Assembly: GCA_022651385.1 (NCBI GenBank)
Contig: JALCQR010000006.1
Location: 62,001 to 126,000, forward strand
From: Clostridia bacterium
GTDB taxonomy: Bacteria > Bacillota > Clostridia > Lachnospirales > Anaerotignaceae
Length of the DNA stretch: 64,000 nt
Direction of reading: 5' to 3'
Position 1 is the stretch's first letter. Each line of letters opens with the position of its first letter. Below the pieces are notes generated by a model. The model had not been told where the DNA came from, ran no database searches, and worked only from the letters and a program-made list of their open reading frames with translations. Below, piece by piece: positions 9,544 through 18,648 of the stretch. Both the position numbers and the translations under genes were made by a program.

Positions 9544-10425
9544 TCAGCCTTTTGCCTCAGAAAGAAGTTTTAAAAGTTCTTCCTCGTTAAATTTATATAC
9601 CGTATTGCAAAAATGACATGTAAGCTCGGCCTTTTTGTCTTCTTTAGCTATTTTTTCAAGTTCTTTCTTGCCAAGACTTATCAATGCTCTTTCTGTTCTT
9701 TCCCTTGTACAGCTGCATTTATACTGCATTTGTACTTTATCAAGTATTTCTATTCCAAAGTCACCAATAATAAATTTTAATATATCTTCAGGTGTCATGC
9801 CTTCTTCAAGAAGTTTAGTAACAGAAGGCATATTTTTAATTTTTTCTTCAAGCTTAGATACCGTTTCCTCCGGGCAGTCGGGCATCAGCTGTATTAGAAA
9901 TCCCCCCGCCTGCTTAACTGAACAGTCAGTATCTATCAGTACCCCAAGTCCTACAGATGACGGTACCTGTTCACTTTTTGCAAAATAATAAGTTAAATCT
10001 TCTGCTATCTCTCCAGATACCAGCTCAATCATTCCGCAATACGGCTCTTTTAAGCCAATGTCTTTTATTACTTTTAAATTTCCGTTTCCAATTGCTCCGC
10101 CTACGTCAAGCTTTCCGTTTTTCTTAAGCGGTATGTCAACATTAGGCTCAAATACATAACCTTTTACATTTGCATGACTGTCACCTGTTACAAGCAAGCC
10201 TTCCAAAGGTCCGTCACATTTTATCTGCAATGTAACGAGGTCTTTTTCAGACTTGAGTGTCAAGCCTATCATAGCACCTGCTGTAAGAAGCCTGCCGAGA
10301 GCCGCTGTTGCCACAGGTGACGTGTTATGTATGTTTCTTGCTTTTTCCACAGTTTTTCTGCTTGAGGCCGCAAAAGCCCTAATTCTGTTATTTCCGGCAG
10401 AAGCTCTTATAATATAATCATCCAT
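9544..10425 (-). CDS. hslO: Hsp33 redox-regulated chaperone
   Basis: 293 residues, the usual Hsp33 length. It is a cytoplasmic holdase switched on by oxidation: four zinc-binding cysteines in the C-terminal domain are present as CSC (236, 238) and CHFC (270, 273). The N-terminal domain begins DDYIIRASAGNNRIRAFAA and contains VATAALGRLLTAGAMIG, both family signatures. ATG 10425 is preceded by GGAGGAG and lies 3 bp from the stop of the methyltransferase gene. Confidence 0.97.
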   Translation of the reverse strand: MDDYIIRASAGNNRIRAFAASSRKTVEKARNIHNTSPVATAALGRLLTAGAMIGLTLKSEKDLVTLQIKCDGPLEGLLVTGDSHANVKGYVFEPNVDIPLKKNGKLDVGGAIGNGNLKVIKDIGLKEPYCGMIELVSGEIAEDLTYYFAKSEQVPSSVGLGVLIDTDCSVKQAGGFLIQLMPDCPEETVSKLEEKIKNMPSVTKLLEEGMTPEDILKFIIGDFGIEILDKVQMQYKCSCTRERTERALISLGKKELEKIAKEDKKAELTCHFCNTVYKFNEEELLKLLSEAKG

Positions 10426-10428
10426 TTT

Positions 10429-11202
10429 TTACTCCTCCAAAACTGCTTTTCCGTGTTCTCTTGCCACTATACAAATTCTTTCGCTTTCCGGATGTGGAGG
10501 CTCAAATGTAAAAGCGTCAAAAGAGTCAACAAAAGCAAGTCCGCTTTCTTTAAGTGCCGCTTTTATTTCCTCAAGAGAATATGCCTTCTCATAATGACAT
10601 TCATTTTTCCGGCTGTATTTCTCCGAATTATTGTCTTTAATAAAAAAGTCAACGTAATATTCGTTTATTTTTTCTTCTTCATCATAATAATTCTGCCAAA
10701 CATATGCCGCATTGTCTGTTGATGAACCAAAACTGTTGCATCCGTAAATCTCTTTAAATTTGTACTCGGTGTTAACATCAAAAACAAAAATACCATTCGG
10801 CTCAAGGTAATTGTTTACAAGAGAAAACACTTTTTTTAAATCTCCGTATTCTGTAAGATAATTAAGGCTGTCGCAAAGGCAAAGTATTACATCCACAGTG
10901 CCGTAAAGTTCAAACTCAGTCATGTCCTGACATAAATATAATATATCTTTCCCACTTTTTTCAGCTTTCATTTTGGCAATTGAAAGCATTTGTTCCGAAA
11001 TATCTATTCCAATCATGTCATAGCCTTTTTCAGCAAGTCTTTCCGTAACATTTCCAGTTCCGCACCCCAATTCGGCTATAAGTTTCGGCTTGGAATTATA
11101 ATATTTCCCTATTATCTTTTCAATATACCCAGTCCATCCGTCATAATCCACGTTATCCATAAATATATCGTAAACAGACGCAAAGCCATTATATCTTTCC
11201 AA
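10429..11202 (-). CDS. Class I SAM-dependent methyltransferase
   Basis: 257 residues. Motif I is LIAELGCGTGNVTERL (about 42-57), followed by GYDMIGIDISEQML. Such clostridial proteins resemble small-molecule methyltransferases of the YbaJ/Methyltransf_25 type; the acceptor is unknown. The start is a TTG at 11202 with GAAGGTG 5 bases upstream. It is the first gene of the run with hslO and the Nudix gene. Confidence 0.9.
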   Translation of the reverse strand: MERYNGFASVYDIFMDNVDYDGWTGYIEKIIGKYYNSKPKLIAELGCGTGNVTERLAEKGYDMIGIDISEQMLSIAKMKAEKSGKDILYLCQDMTEFELYGTVDVILCLCDSLNYLTEYGDLKKVFSLVNNYLEPNGIFVFDVNTEYKFKEIYGCNSFGSSTDNAAYVWQNYYDEEEKINEYYVDFFIKDNNSEKYSRKNECHYEKAYSLEEIKAALKESGLAFVDSFDAFTFEPPHPESERICIVAREHGKAVLEE

Positions 11203-11316
11203 AATAACACCTTCTCAAACTAATAAATACTTTTAATATGTTACTATAAATTTTTATTCATATCAAGAATTAAATTAAATTGCATTTAAAATAACACCAA
11301 AAAATAAGCAAAAAAA

Positions 11317-11343
11317 TAAGGCATACAAAACTGTATGCCCTTA
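11317..11343 (-). terminator. Intrinsic terminator
   Basis: GGCATACA pairs with TGTATGCC over a 4-base loop, followed on the minus strand by TTATTTTTT. It ends the Nudix/membrane-protein transcript. Confidence 0.85.
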
Positions 11344-11346
11344 TTA

Positions 11347-11625
11347 TTATTTATCTTCTTCACTCTCTTTGTTATCACTGCCAGAATCAGATTCATCATC
11401 ACAGCCGCAGTTGCAATAATCATCATCACAGTCATCCCAGTCATCATACATATCATCAGCTTCTTTTTCATCCATATGCTTTTTGATAAAAATAGCGGCA
11501 ATACCAACTGCAACAGCACTAACTGCTACAAGGATACCAATAAGGACATAAAGGTTTTTCTTTTCTTCTGAATTTCTTATTTCGGATAACATACCTTTTA
11601 AATCTTCAATGTTGAAATTTTTCAT
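11347..11625 (-). CDS. Small single-pass membrane protein with acidic tail
   Basis: 92 residues from ATG 11625, which has GAGGAGG 8 bases upstream; the in-frame ATG at 11649 contains that ribosome site and is rejected. One transmembrane helix (YVLIGILVAVSAVAVGIAAIF, residues ~26-46) is followed by a strongly acidic tail of Asp, Glu and Ser with three Cys (CNCGC region). It resembles clostridial DUF4366-like small proteins, but no family is claimed. It lies 20 bp downstream of a Nudix gene in the same transcript. Confidence 0.7.
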   Translation of the reverse strand: MKNFNIEDLKGMLSEIRNSEEKKNLYVLIGILVAVSAVAVGIAAIFIKKHMDEKEADDMYDDWDDCDDDYCNCGCDDESDSGSDNKESEEDK

Positions 11626-11645
11626 ATCAATTGCCTCCTCATTTT

Positions 11646-12110
11646 TCAATCATAGCTTTTAAAAAAATTTCTATCTTCAAAAAAACTTGAGCTGTGTATT
11701 TCACTGAATATTTGATAAGCTTTTTTTAAAATCTGGCGCTCATCATTAAATTTAAGAAGATGATAAGCTTCATGAAATTTATAAAAACCAGAATCTGCAA
11801 AATATTCTTCACTTTGCGGCTTACTGTAAAATGAATCCGTTTCCATCAGATACCAATGAACCGTTTTGTTTACAATTCCATTATCGCTGTGGAAACTATA
11901 CTGCGTTTTACCAACATATTTAATTATATTTGCTTTAGAACCAGATTCTTCTTTAACTTCCCTTAAAGCCGTTTCAAAACGCTGTTCACCTTCTTCAACT
12001 GTACCTTTAGGAAGAACCCAGCCAATATAACGACCGTTCTGGTTTTTATATAAAAGCAGTATTTTCCATTTGTATATCACTATTCCGCCGCAGCTTACTG
12101 CTTCTGCCAC
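11646..12110 (-). CDS. Nudix hydrolase (MutT-like)
   Basis: 154 residues. The Nudix box GTVEEGEQRFETALREVKEESG is complete except that box position 1 reads KGTVEEGE, a normal variant. N-terminal EAVSCGGIVIYKWKILLLYK and QNGRYIGWVLPKG resemble diadenosine polyphosphate hydrolases. The GTG at 12110 is taken as start because GGAGG lies 7 bases upstream; an open frame continues to 12209 without a ribosome site and into the neighbouring gene. It lies in the same direction as the PrsW-like gene. Confidence 0.88.
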   Translation of the reverse strand: MAEAVSCGGIVIYKWKILLLYKNQNGRYIGWVLPKGTVEEGEQRFETALREVKEESGSKANIIKYVGKTQYSFHSDNGIVNKTVHWYLMETDSFYSKPQSEEYFADSGFYKFHEAYHLLKFNDERQILKKAYQIFSEIHSSSFFEDRNFFKSYD

Positions 12111-12171
12111 ATTTATACCTCCGTTAATTAATTTCCAACTAACCTCAGTATACAATACATGAATATTTTTT

Positions 12172-12843
12172 TCAATGTTTTGTTTGCCTAAACGGCGATT
12201 TTGAGGCAAACAGTTTCATTTTTGAAAGTGAAAATTTCCATAGCAAAATAAGATACGGTATAAATACAAGTAGATAAATATTCCCCAAAGACAGTATAAT
12301 AAAATTATATGTTCCATGAGCCAGATATGGCAGTAAAAACGAAAGCAGCAAATATACTCTTCCCTTTTTATAATAAGAATAGTAGGCAAAAGCACTGCCC
12401 ATTGTTATACCGAAAAGGAAATGCCCTGGTACAGAAAACACCGCTCTCGATATTGCTGTAGTAAAACTTCCGCTGCCAAATACGTATATAATATTTTCAA
12501 TTGTGGCAAAACCCAAAGACACAAGTGAAGCATACAGGCAGGCGTCAAACGGCTCATTTAAGTTTTTGTTTCTTTTCATAAGAAAATACAAAAACAGCAG
12601 TTTCATACTTTCTTCGGTACCCGCAGAAGCAACATAAGAATCAAATAAGTTTTCAAACCGCAAAGGGATAGTTAATTTTGCAATTAATCTGTCAATTCCG
12701 CCTACAAATGACGCTGTTAAAAAACCAAATATAACACATACAAGCATCATTCTGATTGGTTCTTTTTCGTATTTGTCTTTGCAGTAAATGAAAATAACAA
12801 GAATAATACTCGGAGCAAGGGACAGCTGTAAAAGCATTTTCAT
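12172..12843 (-). CDS. PrsW-family intramembrane protease
   Basis: About 223 residues with seven or eight transmembrane helices. The PrsW signature is visible: EESMK (the glutamate pair) near 78, then GFATIENIIY, PGHFLFGITMG, and LPYLAHGTYNF near 185. In Bacillus PrsW starts proteolysis of the anti-sigma factor RsiW; the target here is unknown and no ECF sigma/anti-sigma pair is nearby. The start is uncertain: TTG 12852, ATG 12843 and ATG 12837 are all possible, none with a strong ribosome site. Confidence 0.85.
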   Translation of the reverse strand: MKMLLQLSLAPSIILVIFIYCKDKYEKEPIRMMLVCVIFGFLTASFVGGIDRLIAKLTIPLRFENLFDSYVASAGTEESMKLLFLYFLMKRNKNLNEPFDACLYASLVSLGFATIENIIYVFGSGSFTTAISRAVFSVPGHFLFGITMGSAFAYYSYYKKGRVYLLLSFLLPYLAHGTYNFIILSLGNIYLLVFIPYLILLWKFSLSKMKLFASKSPFRQTKH

Positions 12844-12897
12844 CACATCCAAGTGTATTATTTACAATTGACTGCAAAAATATAAAAAATATAAAAA

Positions 12898-12919
12898 ACG
12901 GATACAATATTGTATCCGT
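12898..12919 (-). terminator. Perfect-palindrome terminator after gatB region
   Basis: ACGGATACAAT joins directly to ATTGTATCCGT, giving a perfect 22-bp palindrome. T-rich sequence follows on the minus strand (TTTTTTATATT). It closes the gatCAB operon. Confidence 0.85.
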
Positions 12920-12934
12920 CATTGGAATTTAATT

Positions 12935-14368
12935 TTAAAGCTCTTTAAGAGCCTCCGTTATTGCTTCATTTACGCTTGCAGGATCGGCTTTTCCTTTAAG
13001 CTGTTTCATGCACTGTCCCATCAGGTGTCTGCTTACTTTAGTGTTTCCGGCTTTATATTCCTCTACTGACTTTGGATTTGCCGCAATTACTGCGTCAACA
13101 ACACTTTTTACAGCACCAGCGTCATTAGTCATCTCAAGCCTGTTTTCTTTAATATATTTTTCAGGTTCAACATTTTCAGCAAACATTTTTTCAAATACTT
13201 CTTTTGCCGTATTTCTGTTTATGGTCTTATTTTTGAGTAACAATATGAGTTTTCCAAGATTTGCGGCATCAAATTTAATGTTTTCATATTCAGTTGAAGT
13301 CTCGGAAGCAAGTCTTAAAAGCTCACCCATAATCCAGTTTGAAACTTCTTTAGGCTCATTGCATACTTCAAGAGCTTCTTCAAAAATTTTAACAAGATAT
13401 TTAGAACTTGTTATTATATCAACATCATATTCCGGAAGACCGTATTCCCTAATATATCTTTCTTTCTTCTCAGTAGGAAGCTCCGGAAGAGATTTCTTTA
13501 CTTTTTCTATCCATTCATCGCTAATTTCAATTGGTACAAGGTCTGGTTCAGGGAAATATCTGTAATCCTGAGCGTTTTCCTTTGACCTCATAGCATATGA
13601 TTTTCCCTTTGTATCGTCCCATCTTCTTGTTTCCTGAATAACTTTTCCACCGTCTTCAATAAGGTCTATCTGTCTTTCTGTTTCCCATTCAATCGCTCTT
13701 GCTATAGCTTTAAATGAATTGATGTTTTTCATTTCAGTTCTTGTGCCAAGTTTTGTTGTGCCAACAGGTCTTACTGATATGTTTACATCGGCACGAAGCG
13801 AACCCTGTTCCATTTTACAGTCCGAAACACCAATATACTGAAGTATAGCTTTAAGCTTTGTTAGATATGCAATTACTTCTTCTCTGCTTTCAAAATCAGG
13901 CTCAGATACTATCTCAAGAAGCGGAACACCGCATCTGTTATAATCAACAAGCGTACTGTCGTCAAGTGGATCGTGTATAAGTTTTCCGGCATCCTCTTCC
14001 ATATGAATTTCTTTTATTCTTATTGCTTTTTTAGCACCGTTTACTTCTATGTCAACATGTCCGTTATGGCAAATCGGCAGATAAAGCTGTGAAACCTGAT
14101 ATGCCTTGGGTAGATCCGGATAAAAATAATTTTTTCTGTCAAATTTATTATACCTTGTTATCTGGCAGTTAGTCGCAATGCCGGTACGTATAGCATATTC
14201 TACAACTTTTTCGTTTAATACAGGAAGTGTACCCGGCATTCCGGAGCATACTGCACAGACATGTGTATTTGGCTCACCGCCGAACTCAGTTGAGCATGAG
14301 CAGAATATTTTAGTCTTAGTAGAAAGTTCGCAGTGGACTTCAAGGCCCATAGTTGTTAAAAATTCCAT
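12935..14368 (-). CDS. gatB: Asp/Glu-tRNA amidotransferase subunit B
   Basis: 477 residues. GatB binds mischarged tRNA and phosphorylates the carboxyl group before amidation. The N-terminal catalytic core starts TTMGLEVHCELSTKTKIFCSC; CSC and CAVC supply the zinc cysteines (about 23-40). The C-terminal YqeY-like tail ends VSRHLMGQCMKQLKGKADP. GGGAGGTG precedes ATG 14368, and 3 bp separate it from the gatA stop. It is the last gene of gatCAB. Confidence 0.98.
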   Translation of the reverse strand: MEFLTTMGLEVHCELSTKTKIFCSCSTEFGGEPNTHVCAVCSGMPGTLPVLNEKVVEYAIRTGIATNCQITRYNKFDRKNYFYPDLPKAYQVSQLYLPICHNGHVDIEVNGAKKAIRIKEIHMEEDAGKLIHDPLDDSTLVDYNRCGVPLLEIVSEPDFESREEVIAYLTKLKAILQYIGVSDCKMEQGSLRADVNISVRPVGTTKLGTRTEMKNINSFKAIARAIEWETERQIDLIEDGGKVIQETRRWDDTKGKSYAMRSKENAQDYRYFPEPDLVPIEISDEWIEKVKKSLPELPTEKKERYIREYGLPEYDVDIITSSKYLVKIFEEALEVCNEPKEVSNWIMGELLRLASETSTEYENIKFDAANLGKLILLLKNKTINRNTAKEVFEKMFAENVEPEKYIKENRLEMTNDAGAVKSVVDAVIAANPKSVEEYKAGNTKVSRHLMGQCMKQLKGKADPASVNEAITEALKEL

Positions 14369-14371
14369 TTA

Positions 14372-15838
14372 TTACACCTCCCTTTTAATTACAGGTTTTT
14401 TCAAATGAAAGTCTGTTTCCTTCTGGAATGAGTAAGCTATGTTCATAAGCTCATTTTCGCTGAAAGGCTTTCCTGTAAGCTGGAGACCGACAGGCAGACC
14501 TTCTTTATCAAAACCGCAAGGGATAACCATAGAAGGAAGTCCAGCAAGATTAATCGAAACAGTATAAATATCGCCCAGATACATTTTAAGAGGATCGCTT
14601 AAATTCTCACCCATTTTAAGAGCTGTGGTAGGCGCTGTAGGACTTAATATTGCATCATATTTTTCAAAAGCTTTATCAAAGGCTTTCTTAATAACGGCCT
14701 TTACCTGAAGTGCTTTTTTGTAATATGCGTCATAATATCCGCTTGAAAGAACAAATGCTCCAATCATTATTCTTCTTTTTACTTCCATGCCGAAGCCTTC
14801 GCTTCTTGACTTGCAGTAAAGGTCAGTAAGGTCGTCAAAAGACGGTGTGCAGTAGCCATATTTTACACCGTCAAACCTTGAAAGGTTTGAGCTTGCCTCT
14901 GCACAGGCAATAATATAATAAGTCGGGATGACATATTCAATCTCAGGCATTTTGAATTCTTCAATAATTGCTCCCATATTCTCAAGCTTTTTGGCAGCTT
15001 CGAGCACTTTTTCCTTTACATCTTTTTCAAGACCTTCACCAAACCAGTCAGTAGGAACACCTATTTTTTTGCCTTTAACATCATTTTTAAGCGTTATATT
15101 AAGCGCATCCATATTTACAGATGTGCTGTCTTTTGGGTCATGACCTGAAATAATATTTAAAACAGCAGCCACATCCCCCACACTTCTGCCCATAGGTCCT
15201 ATCTGGTCAAGAGATGACGCATACGGTATCAGGCCGTATCTGGAAACCCTGCCGTATGTCGGCTTTATACCAGTTATACCACAAAATGCACACGGCTGTC
15301 TAATTGAACCGCCTGTATCGGAGCCAAGAGCATAATATACCTGGTCTGTAGCAATAGCAACAGCTGAGCCGCCGCTTGAGCCGCCCGGAACTCTGTTTTC
15401 GCCCCATGGATTTAAAGTTGCGCCGTAATATGATGTCTCTGTAGTACTCCCCATTGCAAACTCATCCATGTTGAGCTTTCCCAAAAGTACAGCTCCGGCA
15501 TTTTCAAGATTGCTGTAGGCTGTGGCATTATAAAACGGCTTAAATCCGGTCAATATTTTAGATGCACACGTTGTAAGTATGCCTTTTGTGCACATGTTGT
15601 CTTTTAACGCCATAGGCACACCTGCCAAAGGAGATGTGTATGTTCCGTCATCAATGCCTTTTTGCACTTCTTCGGCTCTCTTAAGCGCTTCGTCAGCACA
15701 TAACGTTATAAATGCATGATAATTTTTATCTGTTTTTTCAATATTTTCAAGTGCCGCTTTTGTAATTTCAGCTACACTTATCTCTTTGTTTTTTATCATT
15801 CTGCCGGCTTCAAGGGCAGATAATTTACTTAAGTCCAT
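14372..15838 (-). CDS. gatA: Asp/Glu-tRNA amidotransferase subunit A
   Basis: 488 residues. GatA releases ammonia from glutamine and passes it to GatB. The amidase catalytic triad is complete: Lys79 (MALKDN), Ser154 (PGGSSGGSA) and Ser178 (SDTGGSIRQP), at the same positions as in the Staphylococcus enzyme. ATG 15838 follows GGAGGGCGGA. It is the middle gene of the operon. Together with aspS in the same neighbourhood, it suggests Asn-tRNA or Gln-tRNA formation by transamidation. Confidence 0.98.
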   Translation of the reverse strand: MDLSKLSALEAGRMIKNKEISVAEITKAALENIEKTDKNYHAFITLCADEALKRAEEVQKGIDDGTYTSPLAGVPMALKDNMCTKGILTTCASKILTGFKPFYNATAYSNLENAGAVLLGKLNMDEFAMGSTTETSYYGATLNPWGENRVPGGSSGGSAVAIATDQVYYALGSDTGGSIRQPCAFCGITGIKPTYGRVSRYGLIPYASSLDQIGPMGRSVGDVAAVLNIISGHDPKDSTSVNMDALNITLKNDVKGKKIGVPTDWFGEGLEKDVKEKVLEAAKKLENMGAIIEEFKMPEIEYVIPTYYIIACAEASSNLSRFDGVKYGYCTPSFDDLTDLYCKSRSEGFGMEVKRRIMIGAFVLSSGYYDAYYKKALQVKAVIKKAFDKAFEKYDAILSPTAPTTALKMGENLSDPLKMYLGDIYTVSINLAGLPSMVIPCGFDKEGLPVGLQLTGKPFSENELMNIAYSFQKETDFHLKKPVIKREV

Positions 15839-15852
15839 ATTCCGCCCTCCGT

Positions 15853-16140
15853 TTATTCAAATGTTTTAGGCACTTTAAAAGCACCGTTTTTTTTGTCCGG
15901 CGCATTAAGAAGTATATCGTCTCTGTCTGCCGAAGGCCTTACTTCGTCTTTTCTGAATACATTTTTCATAGGAAAAGCATGGCTCATTGCCTCAATTCCT
16001 GTTGTGTCAAGCTGATTTAGAGTATCCATATAATTTATTATTTTTTCCATTTCATTTCTTGCACTCTCTTTTTCTTCATCTTTGAGTCTGAGACGTGCAA
16101 GCTCACTGATATAGTCTATCATGTCATCAGTTATTTTCAT
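15853..16140 (-). CDS. gatC: Asp/Glu-tRNA amidotransferase subunit C
   Basis: 95 residues. A small bridging subunit that stabilises GatA-GatB. The pattern ITDDMIDYISELARLRL and the C-terminal VRPSADRDDILLNAPDKKNGAFKVPK are diagnostic. ATG 16140 has GGGAG 8 bases upstream; the upstream in-frame ATG codons at 16158 and 16146 do not. It is the first gene of gatCAB. Confidence 0.96.
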   Translation of the reverse strand: MKITDDMIDYISELARLRLKDEEKESARNEMEKIINYMDTLNQLDTTGIEAMSHAFPMKNVFRKDEVRPSADRDDILLNAPDKKNGAFKVPKTFE

Positions 16141-16370
16141 CTGCATTTCTCCCTTCAAATCATATTACATATGTATGATGTTTTCCAAAAAACAGAAATT
16201 TTAATTGTTTTAATCAATAAATTAAACCTATTATAATAAAATAGCATATATGTTCTAAAAATTCAACTAACAAAGGAAAATATTGAAAAAACAGGTACTA
16301 CTTTGAAATTTTATCACAAACCAGATTAACTTAAAATATAATGATATCAAAAACAGCGGAGGCATATATC

Positions 16371-17099
16371 ATGCAGATAGTTGCTGGTGTAAAGGATATC
16401 AGCCTTTTTTATCACAGTGTCAGCTGTGAAACGGAAGCAATAAGAAATTTATCCTTTGATGTAGAAGACGGAGAGTTTATGAGCATAGTTGGCCCCTCCG
16501 GATGCGGAAAAAGTACATTGCTTTCAATATTAAGCGGTCTCTTAAAGCCTACTTCTGGAAAAGTTTATATAAAAGAAGGCTATAAAACCGGATACATGCT
16601 TCAAAAAGATCATCTTTTTGAATGGCGAACAATATTTTCAAATGCCTGCCTCGGACTAGAGATACAAAAAAAGCTGAACGATGAATCAAAAGACAAAGTT
16701 CATATGCTGCTTGAAAAATACGGCCTTAAGCAATGCGAAAGCTGTCATCCTTCTCAGCTAAGCGGCGGTATGCGTCAAAGGGCCGCTCTTATTCGTACTT
16801 TAGCCACCCAGCCTGATATTCTTCTTCTTGATGAGCCTTTTTCTGCACTCGATTATCAGACAAGACTCAGCGTGTCTGAGGATATAAGCAGAATAATAAG
16901 AGCTGAAAAAAAGACCGCTATACTTGTAACACATGATATTTCCGAGGCAATAGCACTTTCTGACCGTGTTATTGTGCTTTCAAAAAGGCCTGCTATACTT
17001 AAATCTGAATTTAAGATCGACATACAATCTGATAATCACCGTCAGTCACCTAAATTTCGAGAATATTTTGATAAGATCTGGAAGGAGCTGGAAAAATGA
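16371..17099 (+). CDS. ABC transporter ATPase (nitrate/sulfonate/taurine type)
   Basis: 242 residues from ATG 16371, chosen for GGAGG 8 bases upstream. It is the SsuB/TauB/ThiZ type: Walker A GPSGCGKST, a Q-loop in MLQKDHLFEWRT, ABC signature LSGGMRQR and Walker B ILLLDEPFSALD. It powers import by the permease that follows with a 4-bp overlap. The solute cannot be deduced: the family imports sulfonates, nitrate, thiamine precursors or related compounds. The usual periplasmic/lipoprotein binding protein is absent from the cluster. Confidence 0.93.
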   Translation: MQIVAGVKDISLFYHSVSCETEAIRNLSFDVEDGEFMSIVGPSGCGKSTLLSILSGLLKPTSGKVYIKEGYKTGYMLQKDHLFEWRTIFSNACLGLEIQKKLNDESKDKVHMLLEKYGLKQCESCHPSQLSGGMRQRAALIRTLATQPDILLLDEPFSALDYQTRLSVSEDISRIIRAEKKTAILVTHDISEAIALSDRVIVLSKRPAILKSEFKIDIQSDNHRQSPKFREYFDKIWKELEK

Positions 17100-17923
17100 A
17101 AAATTCCAAAGAGCAGGAAAATTTCATAAGAAAAATGAAAAAAAGACATACAATGATAAAAACATGTCAGTTTCTGTTTCTTTTCATATTTCTTGCACTT
17201 TGGGAAATATGTTCTGATACAGGATTAATCAATAAATTCATATTTGCAAGTCCAAGCAGTATACTGCTGTCAGCAATAGATCTTGCCTCAGACGGTACTT
17301 TGTTCAGGCATATTTTTGTAACCGTGTTTGAAACAGTTATTGGATTTACTTCCGGTACAGTTTTAGGTACGCTTATAGCTGTAATACTGTGGTGGAACGG
17401 TTTTATTTCCGATGTAAGCGAACCTTATCTCGTTGTGCTGAACAGTCTTCCAAAAACCGCACTCGCGCCTATCATAATTGTATGGCTCGGAAACAACATG
17501 AAGGCCATAATAGCCGTTGCGCTCATGACTTCCATAGTAGTTACGGTGCTGAATGTTTTAAACGGCTTTAACTCCGCTGACAAAGATGAAATAAAGCTTA
17601 TAAGATCTTTTGGCGGAACCAAAAAGCAAGTGCTTTCAAAAGTTGTCATTCCGTCAAGCATGCCGTCATTTGTAAATGCCCTTAAAATAAATGTCGGATT
17701 ATCATTTGTCGGTGTAATTGTAGGTGAATTTCTTACCTCAAAAGAGGGCCTCGGTTACATGATAGTATATAACTCGCAGATATTTAAAATGCAGAATGTA
17801 ATGCTAAGTGTGGTAATCCTTTGTATTCTTGCCGGACTTTTATATAAAGCTATTCAGATACTTGAAAACCAAATTTTAAAACGTTTTGGCAGACAGGTGA
17901 CAAAATTCCGTTCAGATTCATAA
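17096..17923 (+). CDS. ABC transporter permease (SsuC/TauC type)
   Basis: 275 residues with a basic N-terminal tail then about six transmembrane helices. The EAA loop involved in ATPase contact is SFGGTKKQVLSKVVIPSSMPSF at about 185-206. ALWEICSDTGLINKFIFASPSS is a typical N-terminal start for this family. Its ATG overlaps the stop of the ATPase gene by 4 bp. The next gene, ytaF, starts 33 bp later, so ytaF may be co-transcribed. Confidence 0.93.
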   Translation: MKNSKEQENFIRKMKKRHTMIKTCQFLFLFIFLALWEICSDTGLINKFIFASPSSILLSAIDLASDGTLFRHIFVTVFETVIGFTSGTVLGTLIAVILWWNGFISDVSEPYLVVLNSLPKTALAPIIIVWLGNNMKAIIAVALMTSIVVTVLNVLNGFNSADKDEIKLIRSFGGTKKQVLSKVVIPSSMPSFVNALKINVGLSFVGVIVGEFLTSKEGLGYMIVYNSQIFKMQNVMLSVVILCILAGLLYKAIQILENQILKRFGRQVTKFRSDS

Positions 17924-17955
17924 TATATCAATAATACAAAAAAACGGAGATTAAT

Positions 17956-18567
17956 ATGCTATATAATATTCTTCTGTTTTCGCTTGCCTTATCTCTTGAC
18001 GCTTACGGAGTCGGCATAACTCTCGGCCTCAGAAAAATCAAAATAAGTAATTTTTCACGTTTTATTATAGGTATTGTTTCATTCTGCTTTACATGTGCAG
18101 GTATGCTTTTGGGAAAATTAGTTCTTTCACATGTACCTCAGTCGGCCTCAAAATACATTTCAACATGCATGATTTTTTTAATAGGAGTAAATATGCTTCT
18201 GCAAGGGCTAAAAAAAGAAAAAACTGATACATGCAATAAAAAAAGCAACTTAAAAAACACTGCTTCTATATTATCACAGCCAGAAAAAAGTGATATGGAT
18301 AATTCAAAAAGCATAGACCCACATGAAGCCATGTATCTTGCCTCAGCACTATCAGTAGATGCCTTTTTTTCAACAGCTGCATTAAACTGCGGCGGCATAA
18401 CAACTTTTGCTCTGCCTATAATGATTACTGTCTTTCAAGTTGCAGCTATCTCTATGGGACAATTTACCGGCAGCAGAATTAGGAATTTATTCAGCTTTGA
18501 CTCAAAAAAATGGGCTATATTATCAGGTTCCATAATTATGATTGCAGCTTTAGTGTTTTTAATATAA
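17956..18567 (+). CDS. ytaF: Sporulation membrane protein YtaF (MntP-like)
   Basis: 203 residues. Two similar three-helix halves: LLFSLALSLDAYGVGITLGL at the start and YLASALSVDAFFSTAAL near 130. These are the LxLDAxxVG motifs of the MntP/YtaF family, here with a hydrophilic linker (about 77-122). Bacillus ytaF is sporulation-associated; transport of Mn is the MntP role but is not proven for this clade. It ends at the terminator 18572-18601. Confidence 0.9.
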   Translation: MLYNILLFSLALSLDAYGVGITLGLRKIKISNFSRFIIGIVSFCFTCAGMLLGKLVLSHVPQSASKYISTCMIFLIGVNMLLQGLKKEKTDTCNKKSNLKNTASILSQPEKSDMDNSKSIDPHEAMYLASALSVDAFFSTAALNCGGITTFALPIMITVFQVAAISMGQFTGSRIRNLFSFDSKKWAILSGSIIMIAALVFLI

Positions 18568-18571
18568 CAAA

Positions 18572-18601
18572 AAAGGCGTATCCTCAAAACGGTACGCCTT
18601 T
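18572..18601. terminator. Bidirectional terminator between ytaF and aspS
   Basis: AAAGGCGTA pairs with TACGCCTTT around a 12-base loop. It serves converging transcripts. Confidence 0.8.
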
Positions 18602-18648
18602 GATATTAAAAAAAGTCACCGATTTTTACTGTCAATTACTAAAGCAAT

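Noticed and set aside
13008-13565. 185-codon plus-strand frame inside gatB
   Set aside because: Antisense shadow of a certain housekeeping gene, with low-complexity Ser/Leu/Phe composition.
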